Shown here: positions 1 through 11,491 of the stretch, in pieces
How the letters are laid out: each line of letters starts with the position of its first letter
How positions within the stretch are numbered: position 1 is the first letter of the stretch
Assembly: GCA_021399435.1 (NCBI GenBank)
Contig: JAJTUP010000028.1
Span: 248,001 to 312,000 of the forward strand
DNA length: 64,000 bases
From: Diaporthe sp. PMI_573
Taxonomy: Eukaryota; Ascomycota; Sordariomycetes; Diaporthales; Diaporthaceae
Reading direction: 5' to 3'
Made by a program: the position numbers and the translations under genes
Notes under the pieces: generated by a model
The model's database searches: none
Seen by the model: only the letters and a program-made list of their open reading frames with translations
Told to the model about the DNA's origin: nothing

Positions 1-373
1 GTTGCATTCTTAGCAGGCAGCAGGAGGAGTCGTGTAACGCAACACGGCTAGAGATAGGTAGGCTACACATTCGGCATACTCCTAGCCCTGGTTTTGTTAC
101 AGCATGACGAGATTACAAATACAAGCCGGCCTATCTACAACCAGATTGTACAGACGACGCTTGCAATCGCATAACCCTATCTCTCGTTTCCCCATCACGT
201 TGTACATCGAGCGCCTGGTCACATCCTTTGATAACTCGGCCTTCTGTGCTTTCAGCTCTGCTCGACACTTAATCGTCTTTGGGAATTCAGGGGCTAGACT
301 CAGGCCTTCTTTGCTTTTCCACTTCTCAGCTTTCTCTTCCCATAACAAGTTCCGAGTGGTCCAAGATACCAGC
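1..373. other. Leader region of STE23, with in-frame upstream extension
   Basis: No separate gene is seen. The reading frame of the STE23 gene stays open upstream to an ATG at 104, giving a possible 90-residue N-terminal extension. That extension is rich in Arg, Ser and Thr and has few acidic residues in its first 30 positions, like a mitochondrial presequence. The ATG at 374 opens the part resembling the conserved protein, so this stretch may simply be 5' untranslated leader. Confidence 0.4.
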
Positions 374-3300
374 ATGTCGTTTCCAAATTACGAGCGCCGC
401 TCTGCGGAGCTAGTAACGGCTGATCTCGAGACTTCCTCTCTGGATGATCGGAAATACCGCGTAATCCGCCTTCCGAACCAGCTGGAGGCCCTTCTCGTTC
501 ACGATTCCGAAGCCGACAAGGCCAGTGCTGCCATGGACGTCAATGCCGGAGCCTTTTGCGACGAGGTGGATATGCCGGGTATGGCACACGCTGTTGAGCA
601 TGTGAGTTGCATCGCATATATGGTTCTCAGGGCTACCGGGCGACACTGTGCTAACGCCAGACCACAAAGGTCTTATTTATGGGTACGAAGAAGTATCCCG
701 AGGAAAATGCCTACGACCAGTACTTATCGGCACACGCTGGCACTTCGAATGCGTACACTGCCTCAACTTCTACCAACTACTACTTTGAGGTAGCCGGTCG
801 GCCTAGTGACGATAGCGAGCCTTCGGCGACCAATCCGTCCCCGTTGAAGGGCGCTCTTGATCTCTTTGCTCACTTCTTCATCGAGCCCTTGTTTCTTGAA
901 TCGACCTTGGACCGGGAACTCATGGCCGTGGACTCCGAGAACAAGAAGAACTTGCAGAGCGACATATGGCGACTTGACCAGCTTGGGAAGTCTTTGTCAA
1001 ACCCCACGCACCCCTACTGTCATTTTTCTACAGGCAACCTGGAGGTTCTCAAAATTGAGCCCGAGGCACGAGGAGTCAACGTGAGGCAGAAATTCATCGA
1101 CTTTTATGAGAGTCACTATTCTGCTAACCGTATGAAACTGGTTGTCTTGGGACGGGAGCCACTGGACGTCCTCGAGTCTTGGGTAGTGGAGTACTTCTCG
1201 CATATCCAGGACAAGAATCTCAAGCCCAACCGCTGGCCCGACGCTGCACCCCTTGGCCCTGAGCAGCTGGGATTGCAGGTCTTTGCGAAGCCGGTCATGG
1301 ATTCGAGGGAGCTCGGTCTGTCTTTCCCATTCCTCGACGAGGATGAGCTTTTCGAATCCCTCCCAAGCAGGTACATAAGCCACCTCATAGGACACGAGGG
1401 TCCCGGAAGTATCATGTCCTACATCAAATCCAAGGGTTGGGCGAATGGGCTCAGCGCTGGCGCTTATCCAGTGTGTCCTGGTTCGCCCGGGATTTTCGAC
1501 TGCCAAGTACAACTAACAGAAGAGGGTCTGAAACATTACAAGGAAATTGTGAAGGTCTTTTTCCAATACATTGCGCTCCTGCGAGAAACGCCACCACAGG
1601 AATGGATATTCGAAGAGCAGAGAGGCATGGCCGATGTGGACTTCAAATTCAAACAAAAGACGCCCGCAAGTCGTTTCACGAGCAAAATCAGCTCCGTCAT
1701 GCAACGTCCTCTGCCCCGAGAATGGCTCCTGAGCGGTTCTAGCCGGCTGAGAAAGTTCGAGCCAGAGCTTATTCGGAAAGGGATAGAATGCCTACGGCCC
1801 GAAAATCTGAGGATGTCAATCATATCTCGTGACGTTCCTGGACAATGGGAGAAGAAAGAGAAGTGGTACGGGACTGAGTACACGTGCGAGAAAATTCCCA
1901 GTGATCTCATGGAGGAGATCCGGCAAGCTGCAACAAGCAGCCCTGCGGACCGCGTCTCGAAGCTGCACATGCCACACAAGAATCAGTTCATACCGACTAA
2001 GCTCGAAGTCGAAAAGAAGGAGGTCAAAGAACCCGCTGTGGTACCTACCATGATCAGGAACGATGGCCTGGCACGTACATGGTACAAGAAAGATGACAGA
2101 TTCTGGGTTCCTAAGGCCAACCTCCTCGTCAGCTGCAGGAGCCCCATCATCTTTGCATCGGCGGAGAACTCTGTCAAGGCTCGGTTCTTCACAGACCTCG
2201 TTAGGGACGCGCTCGAGGAGTATTCTTACGATGCTGATCTAGCGGGCCTGCAGTATTCGGTGTCTCTGGACGCCCGGGGTCTTGTCATTGAGGTCAGCGG
2301 CTACAATGACAAGCTTTCGGTTCTGTTGGAACAGGTGCTCAAGACGATGCGAGACTTGGACATTAAGGAGGATCGATTCGCCATCATCAAAGAGCGTCTG
2401 AGCAGAGCGTATCGGAATTGGGCCTTCCAGCAGCCCTTCCACCAAGTCGGAGAGTACACTACCTGGCTAAACACCGAGCACAACTTCCTGGATGAGCATT
2501 ACAACGCTGAGCTGGACACGATCACCTGCGACTCGACGAGAGCTTACCAGAAAGAACTGCTATCGCAGATGCATATGGAGGTTCTGGTCCATGGAAATCT
2601 GTATAAGGAGGACGCACTCAGGCTCACGGATATACTGGAGAAGACGCTCCAGACCCGTGTGTTGCCAAGTCCACAGTGGCCCATCTGGCGATCCTTCCTG
2701 TTCCCACCTGGCTCAAACTATGTCTACAAGAAGACCTTAGGGGATCCTGCCAATGTGAACCACTGCATCGAGTACTGGCTCTATATTGGGCAGAAGGATG
2801 AGCAAATGACCCGGGCCAAGGTTCAGCTACTGGACCAGATCCTCCATGAACCAGCCTTCAACCAGCTTCGAGCTAAGGAACAGTTGGGCTACGTAGTATT
2901 CAGCGGTATGAAGAACAGCGCAACAACACTGGGCTTCTATTTCCTGATCCAGAGCGAGAAGACTGCGCATTACCTGGAGACCAGGATCGAGAATTTCTTG
3001 AGCAACTACACCCAGGCGCTGGATAAGATGAGCGATGCTGACCTCGAGGGCCACAAGCGCAGCCTCAGCATCAAGCTACTCGAGAAGGTGAAGAGCCTTA
3101 AGCAGGAGACAAAGCAGATGTGGGGCCATATTTCCGCTGAGTATTACGACTTTGAGCTGTGTAAGTCCCCATTCTAGCGCGCTGCGCGACTCGGCAATGG
3201 ATGACAACTCACCATCGAAATAGCAAGGAAGACAGCAGAGCGCGTCAAGGAGCTAACCAAGCAGGATATGATCGACTTCTTCAATAAGCACATCAACCCT

Positions 3301-3747
3301 GTATCGCCCGAGAGAGCCAAGATCTCGGTGTGGATGATCGCGCAGGCCACCGGCAACGTGTCCACCAAGCAGATCTCAGAACTGGTCAAGGCGCTAGAGC
3401 TCGACTCCCCCGAGAGGGAGGCCGAGGTGGCGACAGACCTGCAGGCCAGGCTGAGCGCGGTGGAGCACGATGAGGCCAAGCGGATGGGGGGCCTCAAAGA
3501 GTACTTGCTGCACGACCTGAAGGTGGCCGAAGACAAAATCGACGCGGTGGCTGAGGCATGGAAGAAGCTACACTCCAGGACCAAGGGGGTGGTGGGACAC
3601 CAGGACGAGGACCCGCCCTCGCTGAACGGCACCAAGACCTGCTACATCGAGGACCCGAGAGACTTCAAGGCTCGTCTGCCCGTGAGTGCGGGAGCGCATT
3701 CTGTCAAGGACCTCATGGAGTATGAGGAATTGGATGCGAAGCTGTGA
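374..3747 (+). CDS. STE23: Ste23 / insulin-degrading-enzyme-like zinc metalloprotease (M16A)
   Basis: Large M16 'inverzincin' peptidase. In yeast the homologue does N-terminal processing of a-factor and degrades short peptides in the cytosol. I infer three exons, 374-601, 670-3160 and 3224-3747, with introns of 68 and 63 bases starting GTGAGT and GTAAGT; together they code 1080 residues, slightly longer than yeast Ste23. The inverted zinc motif HxxEH reads HAVEH at about residues 72-76, exactly at the end of exon 1, and exon 2 resumes with VLFMGTKKYPEENAY. The distal glutamate lies in AVDSENKKN near residue 166. The C-terminal half keeps the family substrate-binding block RAKEQLGYVVFSG. No stop or frameshift is seen, so the gene looks functional. 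An in-frame upstream ATG at 104 could give a longer isoform. Confidence 0.93.
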
Positions 3748-5396
3748 GGGCAATTGGTCAGGGCCGGGCCGGGCTGGTTGTGAAAGGAATGGATGGCGAG
3801 GTAAGCGGGTTAGCAGGTTCATGGGGCGCCTGTGCTAGAGGACAATTACCGGTAGTCATTGACAGCCACGGTACCGTATTCTAGCAGGACGACGAGTCTC
3901 AAATTCGGCCCAGCAAATTCAAAGTTATCGAGGAGTTTGGGGCGTTTAAAATTCTAGGATTGTGGAGCTTGGTCGAGTGACAGTCTTGATGCAAGATTCG
4001 TTAGCAGACATGCCCAGAATATCAAATAGGTCGCAATTATATCCGTATATATCGTATCAGGAAAGGAAAGCAGAGGGAGGTTAGCAGGGAAGCCCACAGC
4101 GTACAGCACCACATGTATCTACCCCTGCAGTATATTACAACTATGCGCTGGCAAGCCTCTTCTCCACTAGCTGTTTTCGAAGACTATAGCCACCCTTCAA
4201 GTTGCGGAACCAGATGTGTCTACCCAGGTTGCTGACAATATTGTATACACTAGTGGATGGTTCTGTGAAGATGTATGCTCTATAATATGCAACACACCCT
4301 GGACTGCCAAATGGCTAAGGGTTCCTACGACTTCGATCGCTAAGTGGAAGTTCCTGGCTATCTTGTCAGGCAGTTGGCGTGGCGGCGAGCATCGTGGGCT
4401 TCCTATTGTGGTGTTGATAACAATAGGTGCGCGCCCGAGCTTCTGAATAGGAACAATAGAGCTTCTGAATAGACACAATGGAACAATTGCGACTGCCACG
4501 CACCCTCCGGGTGCTCGTTTAAAGCATATAAACCATATGCCACTTGGCTGCCGAGCTCACGATGGTGAATTCGAGCAGACGATCTTCTTTTCCTCGAGCG
4601 TGCCGCCAAATTTTCGAGCACGCACACACACAAACACACATACACACAATACACATGCACAAACATCATGCCGCGCCCCGAGAGCGCCCGCCTAGCCGCT
4701 CGCGCTGCCAACCACCTATATTTCTGTGCTCGTTACTTACTGCTGTTAGCAAGGTCACAGAAGTGGTAGCCAAGTCATTCACCAAAATCTTGGAAGAGAG
4801 CGTTGTGGTCCTTACCCGCCTCAAGGGGCTTCGAGATCATTTTAGGGATGCGGACATGAAGTGTATCTAGCACCATCTTCACATTAGGACCCATGGCGTT
4901 AGCCATATTCTCTTCAGTATAGGCCGGCATCTTGACTGGGTAGCGTATACACGAAGAGTATATACTCTCTAGGTTGGGCCTCACGATGTGAGAATTACCA
5001 TGGCGTGTCCAGGGCCCTCCGATCCTGACCGCACCGGATGGTATAATGTTCACAGCGAACATAGCGGCAACCTAGACCCCAGGCTGTTCACAATTGATCA
5101 GAGTGATGAGCCAGGCGCGGCTGGCTCACAGGCTGTATTCGATCTAAGTCTTCCCGATCCAGCCACCTCATTAGTGTCGACTTCGGACTTCAGACTTGCA
5201 TCTACCTTGGCGCCTCAACAGGCAAGCATTCGCAAGCGCACTAAGACTTGTGTCCTGGAGAAGGTCTGACAGGCGGAAGAAGATGTCTATAGCGACCTAT
5301 TTGGGACCGGAAACAATTGCCTTGCATCTTCTAACGCAGATTGCCAGAGCACCGCAGGCTTTGTAAGACAATATCACATATTCTCAGAGTTCGCAT
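3748..5396. other. Intergenic stretch with no supported gene
   Basis: Only short overlapping frames occur. The longest, on the minus strand at 4775-5062, resembles nothing I recognise. A short direct repeat built on the motif agcttctgaata occurs near 4438-4470. A CA-rich simple repeat is listed separately. Confidence 0.5.
4620..4664. repeat. CA-rich microsatellite
   Basis: An imperfect run of CA and ACACA units interrupted by single A or T bases. The opposite strand reads TG-rich and creates a low-complexity open frame that is not a gene. Confidence 0.8.
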
Positions 5397-6693
5397 TTGC
5401 AATCTTCATATCGTAGTAGTCACGATATGCAAATTTGCGCAGTTTATTCAGGCAATGTATCTAATGGAATACATCTAAAACACCTGCATATATATCGTAT
5501 TAACAATGTCTCAGACAACAACAACATCTCAGAAAAAAACGACGGACTGGTGCTAGAAGCTGTGGGTGCTGATGCTCCCCGCCTCCGAACCTCATCAGCG
5601 AGAAGCATCAGCTACCAGGCCGTATACTCTGAAAACGGCACGGGCTCTGTCGAAGAGGATCTTTTGGCGTCTTGGTACAGGAATGTCGGATACCTGATCC
5701 CTTTGGATGAATCCGTAATCGACGTGTTGGAGCAGGTTTTGCCGCAGTTCACCATGAACGACATCTAATAGTTACAACTACTCGCATAAGAGGGAAGAGT
5801 TTGTTATCCGCATTCCCAGCAAGATTCACGATGGGATGGCAGAACTCATGGGCCGGAAGATTGGATCTTGGCTTGAAACAATGACAGAAGTCGAAGGCTC
5901 CCCCACGCCAAACGAAGGCCGTGCTAGTATTGTTGCTGAGGATATCATAGATTATGGGACAGCGAATATGTCTATCCTTTCAGATATAAACAGCGACGAC
6001 GGCAAGGAAGATATAAGGCAGGCTGATAAGTCCTATGAATATTAGGTGCAAGGCTTAGAAGAGACGCTACCAGACCTGGTGATAGAAATTATATGGTCTC
6101 ACCCTTGAACACGCGAACAGCTGTCACAAAGAGCGGAAGAATACATCTTAAACTCTGGAGGAAAGGTTCGAACAGTCGTCTTGATCGATCTCCTAGACTT
6201 TTACCCTGATCCGACCAAAAGTGGTGTTCGAGAGAAGTGCGGCAAATTCTCCATTTTGAGGGCCAAGGTTGACAGGAGGGGCCGTGTGGTCGGTTGATGA
6301 AACAAGCAGCATTCGCGGAAAGGTGTGTTGCCGTGTTCTACTTAAGTTTATATTACTTGCTTGTCTCCGTGTTTCTGACAGCCGAAGAACTTTATTGCCG
6401 GAGTGAATGAGGCGCCGGTCGCTGGCGCCGATATTGAACTATCCTTGCTCGATTTTGTAAGCGAGTACAAGATGAGTTCCCTGCCAGACTTCGAAGACAC
6501 ACGAATCAACGAAGACCATCTTCGGGAGACGTCGATTGTAATTACAGCAAAGCAGCTCCACAAGCGATTTGTGGCGGCGAGGATAGGTTGGCTTAAAGTG
6601 CAATCGAAGAAGACGATTAAAGAGAAACAATCTGAGGATGCTGATTCTGTAGTTAAGGGGACAATGGCGAAACTCCGAAGGGTAAGGGCATAA
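5397..6693 (+). pseudogene. Decayed fungal hypothetical gene, possible PD-(D/E)XK-like domain
   Basis: A chain of coding-like blocks spread over two frames. 5397-5768 ends in LPQFTMND and appears to continue, after a shift near 5764, as SNSYNYSHKREEFVIRIPSK in the frame of 5836-6045. That frame then runs through in-frame stops at 6043 (TAG) and 6106 (TGA) into LPDLVIEIIWSHP and GGKVRTVVLIDLLDF, reaching the TGA at about 6296. A last block, 6403-6693, is in the same frame and ends with SIVITAKQLHKRF. The order (a block like 'FVxRxPSxxH', then a 'VIEI' strand and a 'VRTVVxxDL' strand) is what I recall from fungal hypothetical proteins with a restriction-endonuclease-like core. That assignment is inference. 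With two stops and at least two shifts it cannot make a full protein. Confidence 0.4.
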
Positions 6694-8551
6694 AAGCCGG
6701 ACAGAAAAGGAAAATTCAACATTGATCATTAGGAATCTACAGCGGATAAGGACAAGATTCCTGCTTGGCCCCGAGAAACCCGAGTACTCATACAGAACGA
6801 CCAAGTAGTTAGGTAATCAGTTGCACCAGTCGACTCTCCATGAAGGATCATCAGCTCAGGACGTCTAGCTTTGTATCGTTAGACCTATTATGGGCATGAA
6901 TCACAGGCTTAAGATGAGCCTGTAGTTGTCTGCGACCTTGATTATATATTATGGTGAGGAGTCCGCTGGCAAAGCAAGTCGACAAGAGAGCCCCTATATC
7001 TCCCTGAAGGCTTGTTGTAGGGGGATGAGCTCCAAGAGGAGCCGGAAGTCCGTCGGTGACCCAGGTCAGTAAGCCGCAAGAAGGGACATACTACATCTGT
7101 CATCAGCTGAACTGCAAAGGCGTCGCAAGTGAGGCTCACCTCTGGATGCCTCTGTGCAATGCTCCTAGTTGCAACAGCAGTAGAGCAGGTTGCAACAAGG
7201 ATGTCGAGGTTCTGAACGAAAACCTCTCGAAGGGTTGGCATGATGCTTTCTGTGGTTTACACCGTAGACTATACTGGAGAGGCGCACTGGAAGAACAGAG
7301 ACGCCCTTGAGAGTAACTAATGTCTATCTAGGCTATGGACCATAATCTCTCTTTCCCTCTATTCCCCCCTTTTGATCCCTTTCTCTAGTGATGTTGTACT
7401 TTTCGTACTATACCATTGTACGTACGTATGTACTATCAGGGTGCCGTACGTACACGTATCGCGTACTAAGCATGCAGCCCCATGTGCACGAATTTAAGTT
7501 AACTATGGGTACACCGTATAAATAATTAAGGTACTAATATAGACGAACATATTAGACCCAACTAGGCGTTATTTGGTCCAAATAAGCCAAATTCTTCTGA
7601 AGCAATCCGACCTGCGTTTGACAGGAACAGTTTGGACAGACCAAGGCAGCGAGAAAATCTTTCCACTAACAATAATCAAAGAAAGTAGGCATAGGGAGGC
7701 CTCTAGCAGCACTGCCTACAGGGTAGCCCCAACAGTTACGCAGCAGAGAGTCGAACTACTGGGGTTGGCTTTTGCAGTTAATGTATACATAGGCCATCAA
7801 GCTGGACAAATATCAGAATGGCCTGTTGGTTAATTTCGGATGTGCCTAGACAGGAGCCGTACTGCCTTATTCGCCTGGCAAGCAAGGAGAGTGTGGAGAT
7901 CTGGTTGACTCACCTGTTACCGAAACCCAGGCGTGGAACTGCCAACTCGGTTCGTCATGAGCATCGGCGACGCTCCGCAGGCAGCCAGCGCTCCGGTTGC
8001 TTTACCTGCTCTTATAATTACAGTCAAGAAAGGCAAAATGTGTCCCATCGTAAATTGCTAACTTCACGTCGCGCCATCGCCAGCTGCTGATTACGGAGAC
8101 CCAGTACCGCCCTATCGTGGGCTTACTTCAATTTCAATCTCAAAAATGTCCAATACTTGTCGTGGTGTTTGATGGATTGGGACGGTCCCAATTCCTACAG
8201 AAACTCAGCGAGTCAGAACTTTACTCTGTTACGTTTTTTGCTGCTTCCCATTTATTTACTACGATCCTTTCTAATCTATCTACTTTAATAAAACTCCAGA
8301 GACATTCAATAAAAAGTCACCACCATCATAGCTGCTGACTGAGGTGACGTTCTTGAGGGAAATATACTATTCCGGCGTCTTGGCTTCGGCCAAGTCACTC
8401 AGCCTCTCCTCTGCAACAGCGGGGTAGATAAGACGGATAGGGGTATCGCTATCAGGTCACTAACAAGTGCTATAGCCGAAGCACTCAACACATAAGTTAA
8501 CTTTGGGATATTCTCTAAGTTCATTCATCGCTCTCTTCTTTGGCGGAGAGA
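6694..8551. other. AT-rich intergenic region, no supported gene
   Basis: Short frames only (for example 7573-7833 and 7818-8090), none with a recognisable motif. The part around 7400-7470 is dense in GTAC and CGTACG palindromes. It may contain transposon debris, but I could not place inverted ends. Confidence 0.5.
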
Positions 8552-9802
8552 TCAAGAAAGACCATGGTACATTGTGGTTGATTCCCCAAGTTCTGCATTG
8601 GCGCTCTTGTCATCACTGCCATCTTCTCTGAGCTGATCTTCATTGTTTGAAGCGATTTGGGGAGATGCTGGCATCTTCACGTCGCCGCTGTCGTCGACTT
8701 TAACCAGTGGTATTAGGTTATCCCTGTCGCCATCGCTGCAAGCTTTTGTGACTTTGCTTGGGTTCTTATACAATCGTATGATCAACTTCCGTAGTTTAAT
8801 GGCATCTCCAGCCTCGGTCTCCTCGACTGCCTCGCAATGCACGCTTGCCCTGAACGCGTCCCCAAATTCGTCCCTCTCATTAATCTCCAGGGCCGCGTCG
8901 CCGGGACTACGCGGGAAATAAGGATGGCACTTTTCCATGTTCGCTTCGTGTGTCTCAGTCAACATGACAATTACCGCTGGGCTTTCCAGTTGCTCGACCA
9001 CCATACGCCACACGTGGTCCGTGGTATTTCGTTTGGGTCCTTGCATGGCGATATATCGGTCCGGCTCAATGCCCGCAGGATCTGACAGCCCAACTGTTGC
9101 AGTATCCTTATCGCTTTGGCCTTGCGCTTTCCGCAGCGATTTAGCAGAGCTTGGGGTTATCGGCGAGGCATTAATATAGTCCACCTTGCCCGATGGGACG
9201 TGCAGCTTGACGCGATTGTTCTCCCATGGCTGGATGTTCATATACCTATCCAAATCCTTTAGATGGTCGCCAGTCACGCGCGCCCACTTGAAGTTTGGTG
9301 ATGGGTTCGTCAGGCTCTGCAAAATTCGATTGCGTTCCAGCCTGACAATCCTATGGAACTTGGCGACAATCTTCTGCGGTGACAGGGCGAGAAAAGAGGG
9401 CATTTTGGGGGGTTGGCCCCCGGTGGAGTCGCCGTCCGTGTGTTGCAGTATGTCTTGTAATTGTGGATGCGAGTCTCTGCTGCATCCTCGGACGGTGGGC
9501 AAGGTCGTAGGCGTGTCGTCGAGTCGGTCGCAAGTGTATGTGGCGCCGATAGGCGAATGTGGGAAGGAGCCGGTAGTCGGAGACCATTTGCGCTTGTGGG
9601 AGCAGTTGAGGTCGCGCAGGGAGAGCAAGGTCGACGTCTTCTTCACTTTGCTGGGAGGTGGCTGGACATGGAGTGGCCCCCGTGCCAAAAGGGGCTCAGG
9701 GGTAGTCCTCTCTGCTCGCTGTGTGCCGTCGGTTATTAGGGTAGGTCGAGAGGATGACGCTGTTCTGTTCTTGCTTTGGAAGCCGGACCCAAGACGGTCC
9801 AT
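8552..9802 (-). pseudogene. Classical protein tyrosine phosphatase, truncated before the catalytic loop
   Basis: The frame from the ATG at 9802 codes 416 residues. After a basic, Ser/Thr/Pro-rich N-terminus it carries tyrosine-phosphatase landmarks in order: NIQPWENNRVKL then DYINASPI (the substrate-loop region, where N-Y-I-N-A-S is typical), then YIAMQGP, then VWRMVVEQ and VIVMLTETHE, then KCHPYFP. In the family the sequence after GESTTMYH goes on to the WPD loop and the HCxxGxGR phosphate-binding loop. Here it ends at MYHGLS-stop, and neither motif is found in the 200 bases beyond in any frame. The gene is therefore catalytically dead or a truncated remnant. The region lost corresponds to roughly the last 100-150 residues. 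Confidence 0.7.
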
Positions 9803-10188
9803 TTTGAAGTTAAGCCGGCGATGTGGCTCTGTCAAGATTGCGATGAATTTTGTTCGTCTAAGCGGCGGCCACCAGTGGATGAGTCAAAATCGCGACCCAA
9901 GACATGGGACGAGGCAAGCGCTTGCGGGCCTGCACAAAAAGAAAGATTAGAGGGACAACGTCGGATCTGGAATTGTCTCAAAGCGATATGGAGGTAGGGA
10001 TGCCCAGGTACATGTACGAGACCTTTCGTACAGTGTACGAGTACGAGAAGGTTCGTACTCGTACATGTACTCGTACATCTTGAGTAAAAGTGACTTTGTC
10101 CAATTGCCGTTTTAGGTTTAGTGTCAGGAGCTGCCGGACCAAGAAAAGCTCACGATGGGATCAACTAGATGAGAAGGACTGGAAGGAA
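9803..10188. other. Short intergenic region with GTAC-rich palindromes
   Basis: No gene seen. Bases about 10008-10080 are built of overlapping GTAC, TCGTAC and GTACGAG units that read almost the same on both strands, so they could form a cruciform or be a simple-sequence relic. Confidence 0.6.
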
Positions 10189-11491
10189 CTAGAAGACATA
10201 TATGTACTTTTGCCAGGAAGAGGAGGATACAATGGAGGGAAAAGCTATCGCGAGCTTTGTTGACGATGAGAGACTGGTACAGCCAGCTGGTATCAATGCA
10301 GTAGTAACCCCTACATCCTTTAACTGTTGCTTGATAGCATCAGTTACATGGAATGTAGCAACATCCATAACCAATAGAAAATCCTGTATGTCCTTAACCA
10401 TAGGACCCAGCTCTTCAGATATCCATTTACTAAATAGCTCCTCATTATTATAGGCTGTAGGATTGAATTCCACAGTAACATCAGGACTGTAAGATGAAGA
10501 TTCCTGGTGGTATATCCTTCCTGCAGGTCCTGAAGCACCATGGAATATAATCTTTGGCTTGAACCTCTGCCTGCCATCTGCAGAGATATAGAGAATGAGA
10601 GTAGCTTGCCGTTTGTCCCAGCCACTTCGTTCCATCTTTGCCTGTACTGACTTTGAGCCTACAGTACCGTATGTACAACCAGAGTTATACTCAAATGGAA
10701 TAGGAGTTTCATCAAGGTTCAGAATTGCTGATTTGGGGAACCGCCGAGGAGGTGAATTGTCAGCAACCGAAGAGGATACTGCTAGTGGTGCTGGTGGTGC
10801 TGGTAGTGCTGGTGGTGCTGGTGCTGGTGCTGATAGGGAATCTCTTGGCTGAGAGACACGTCTAATAAACTTGACAAAGTTATTCACAACTTCAAGGTAC
10901 TCTATAGGAAGCTTTGTGGCTTTCTTAGTAACCCTTCTGTATGAAATTCTATGCCGACGTAGGAAGCCTCTAAACCAGCCGGTAGAAAATACCCAAAGGT
11001 GTTGGCTTTCAGGATAAGTATCTCTGAATAGCTTCCTTGATTCTCGTCGAAACCAGCCAACAGAAACAACTCTATTCTCTGCACGCCGTGTGAGGAAACA
11101 GGTATAGAGCAAGTCATCCAACTCAGGCCATTTAGGTTGGTACCTTCGTTGATCTTCCTTATGCACAAGCTGGTCCCGTTTTTTCCACCATGACTTTATA
11201 GTTGCTTCAGGGATCTTGAAGAACTGGGAGGCTTCAAAGAAGGTAGGAGGACGGAAGCCATCTTGGGAGTCTGGGAGGCCTTGTCGATGAAGGCCAGATT
11301 GCAGCCACGACCATTGAAATATCTCCCAGAGTGAGTGGCGGAAGGAGTGTGTTGGATAGCTCGTTGGCCACCAAGTAGACCTCAATATAGTGTAGGAAAG
11401 ATGGTATCAGGAGACCAAGCTCTGTGAACTCCACCGGGCTATCGTCGATCGTAAGGCCATTCATGGGTAAGACCCGACTGTAAGGTTTCAT
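10189..11491 (-). pseudogene. pogo-type (DDE_1) transposase, broken copy
   Basis: The 11385-to-10189 frame shows a helix-turn-helix block (FFKIPEATIKSWWKKRDQLV), a CENP-B-like second domain (GWFRGFLRRHRISYRRV), then the DDE core. The first catalytic Asp is in NLDETPIPFEY and the second in LLVMDVATFH. The third Asp, normally in a 'CTSLLQPLDxAIN' motif, is lost: after GCTSL the sequence reads SSSTKLAIAF and ends. The N-terminus is split, because the start seems to lie in another frame (11491 to 11234, beginning MKPYSRVLPMNG). An Ala/Pro-rich linker sits between the DNA-binding and catalytic parts. No clear terminal inverted repeats were found around it. Not active. Confidence 0.8.

Noticed and set aside
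661..681. Alternative acceptor (CAG at 658-660) for the first STE23 intron
   Set aside because: It would insert Thr-Thr-Lys between HAVEH and VLFMG, which the family does not have. The AAAG acceptor at 669 restores the usual spacing.
997..1512. Long antisense frames through the STE23 exons
   Set aside because: They are shadows of a strongly coding plus strand with clear family motifs; no motif is seen on the minus strand.
4544..4870. Plus-strand frame with a His/Thr-rich start
   Set aside because: It is produced by the CA microsatellite and has no motif downstream.
9186..9950. 254-codon plus-strand frame
   Set aside because: Exactly antisense to the phosphatase gene, with composition typical of a reverse-strand shadow.
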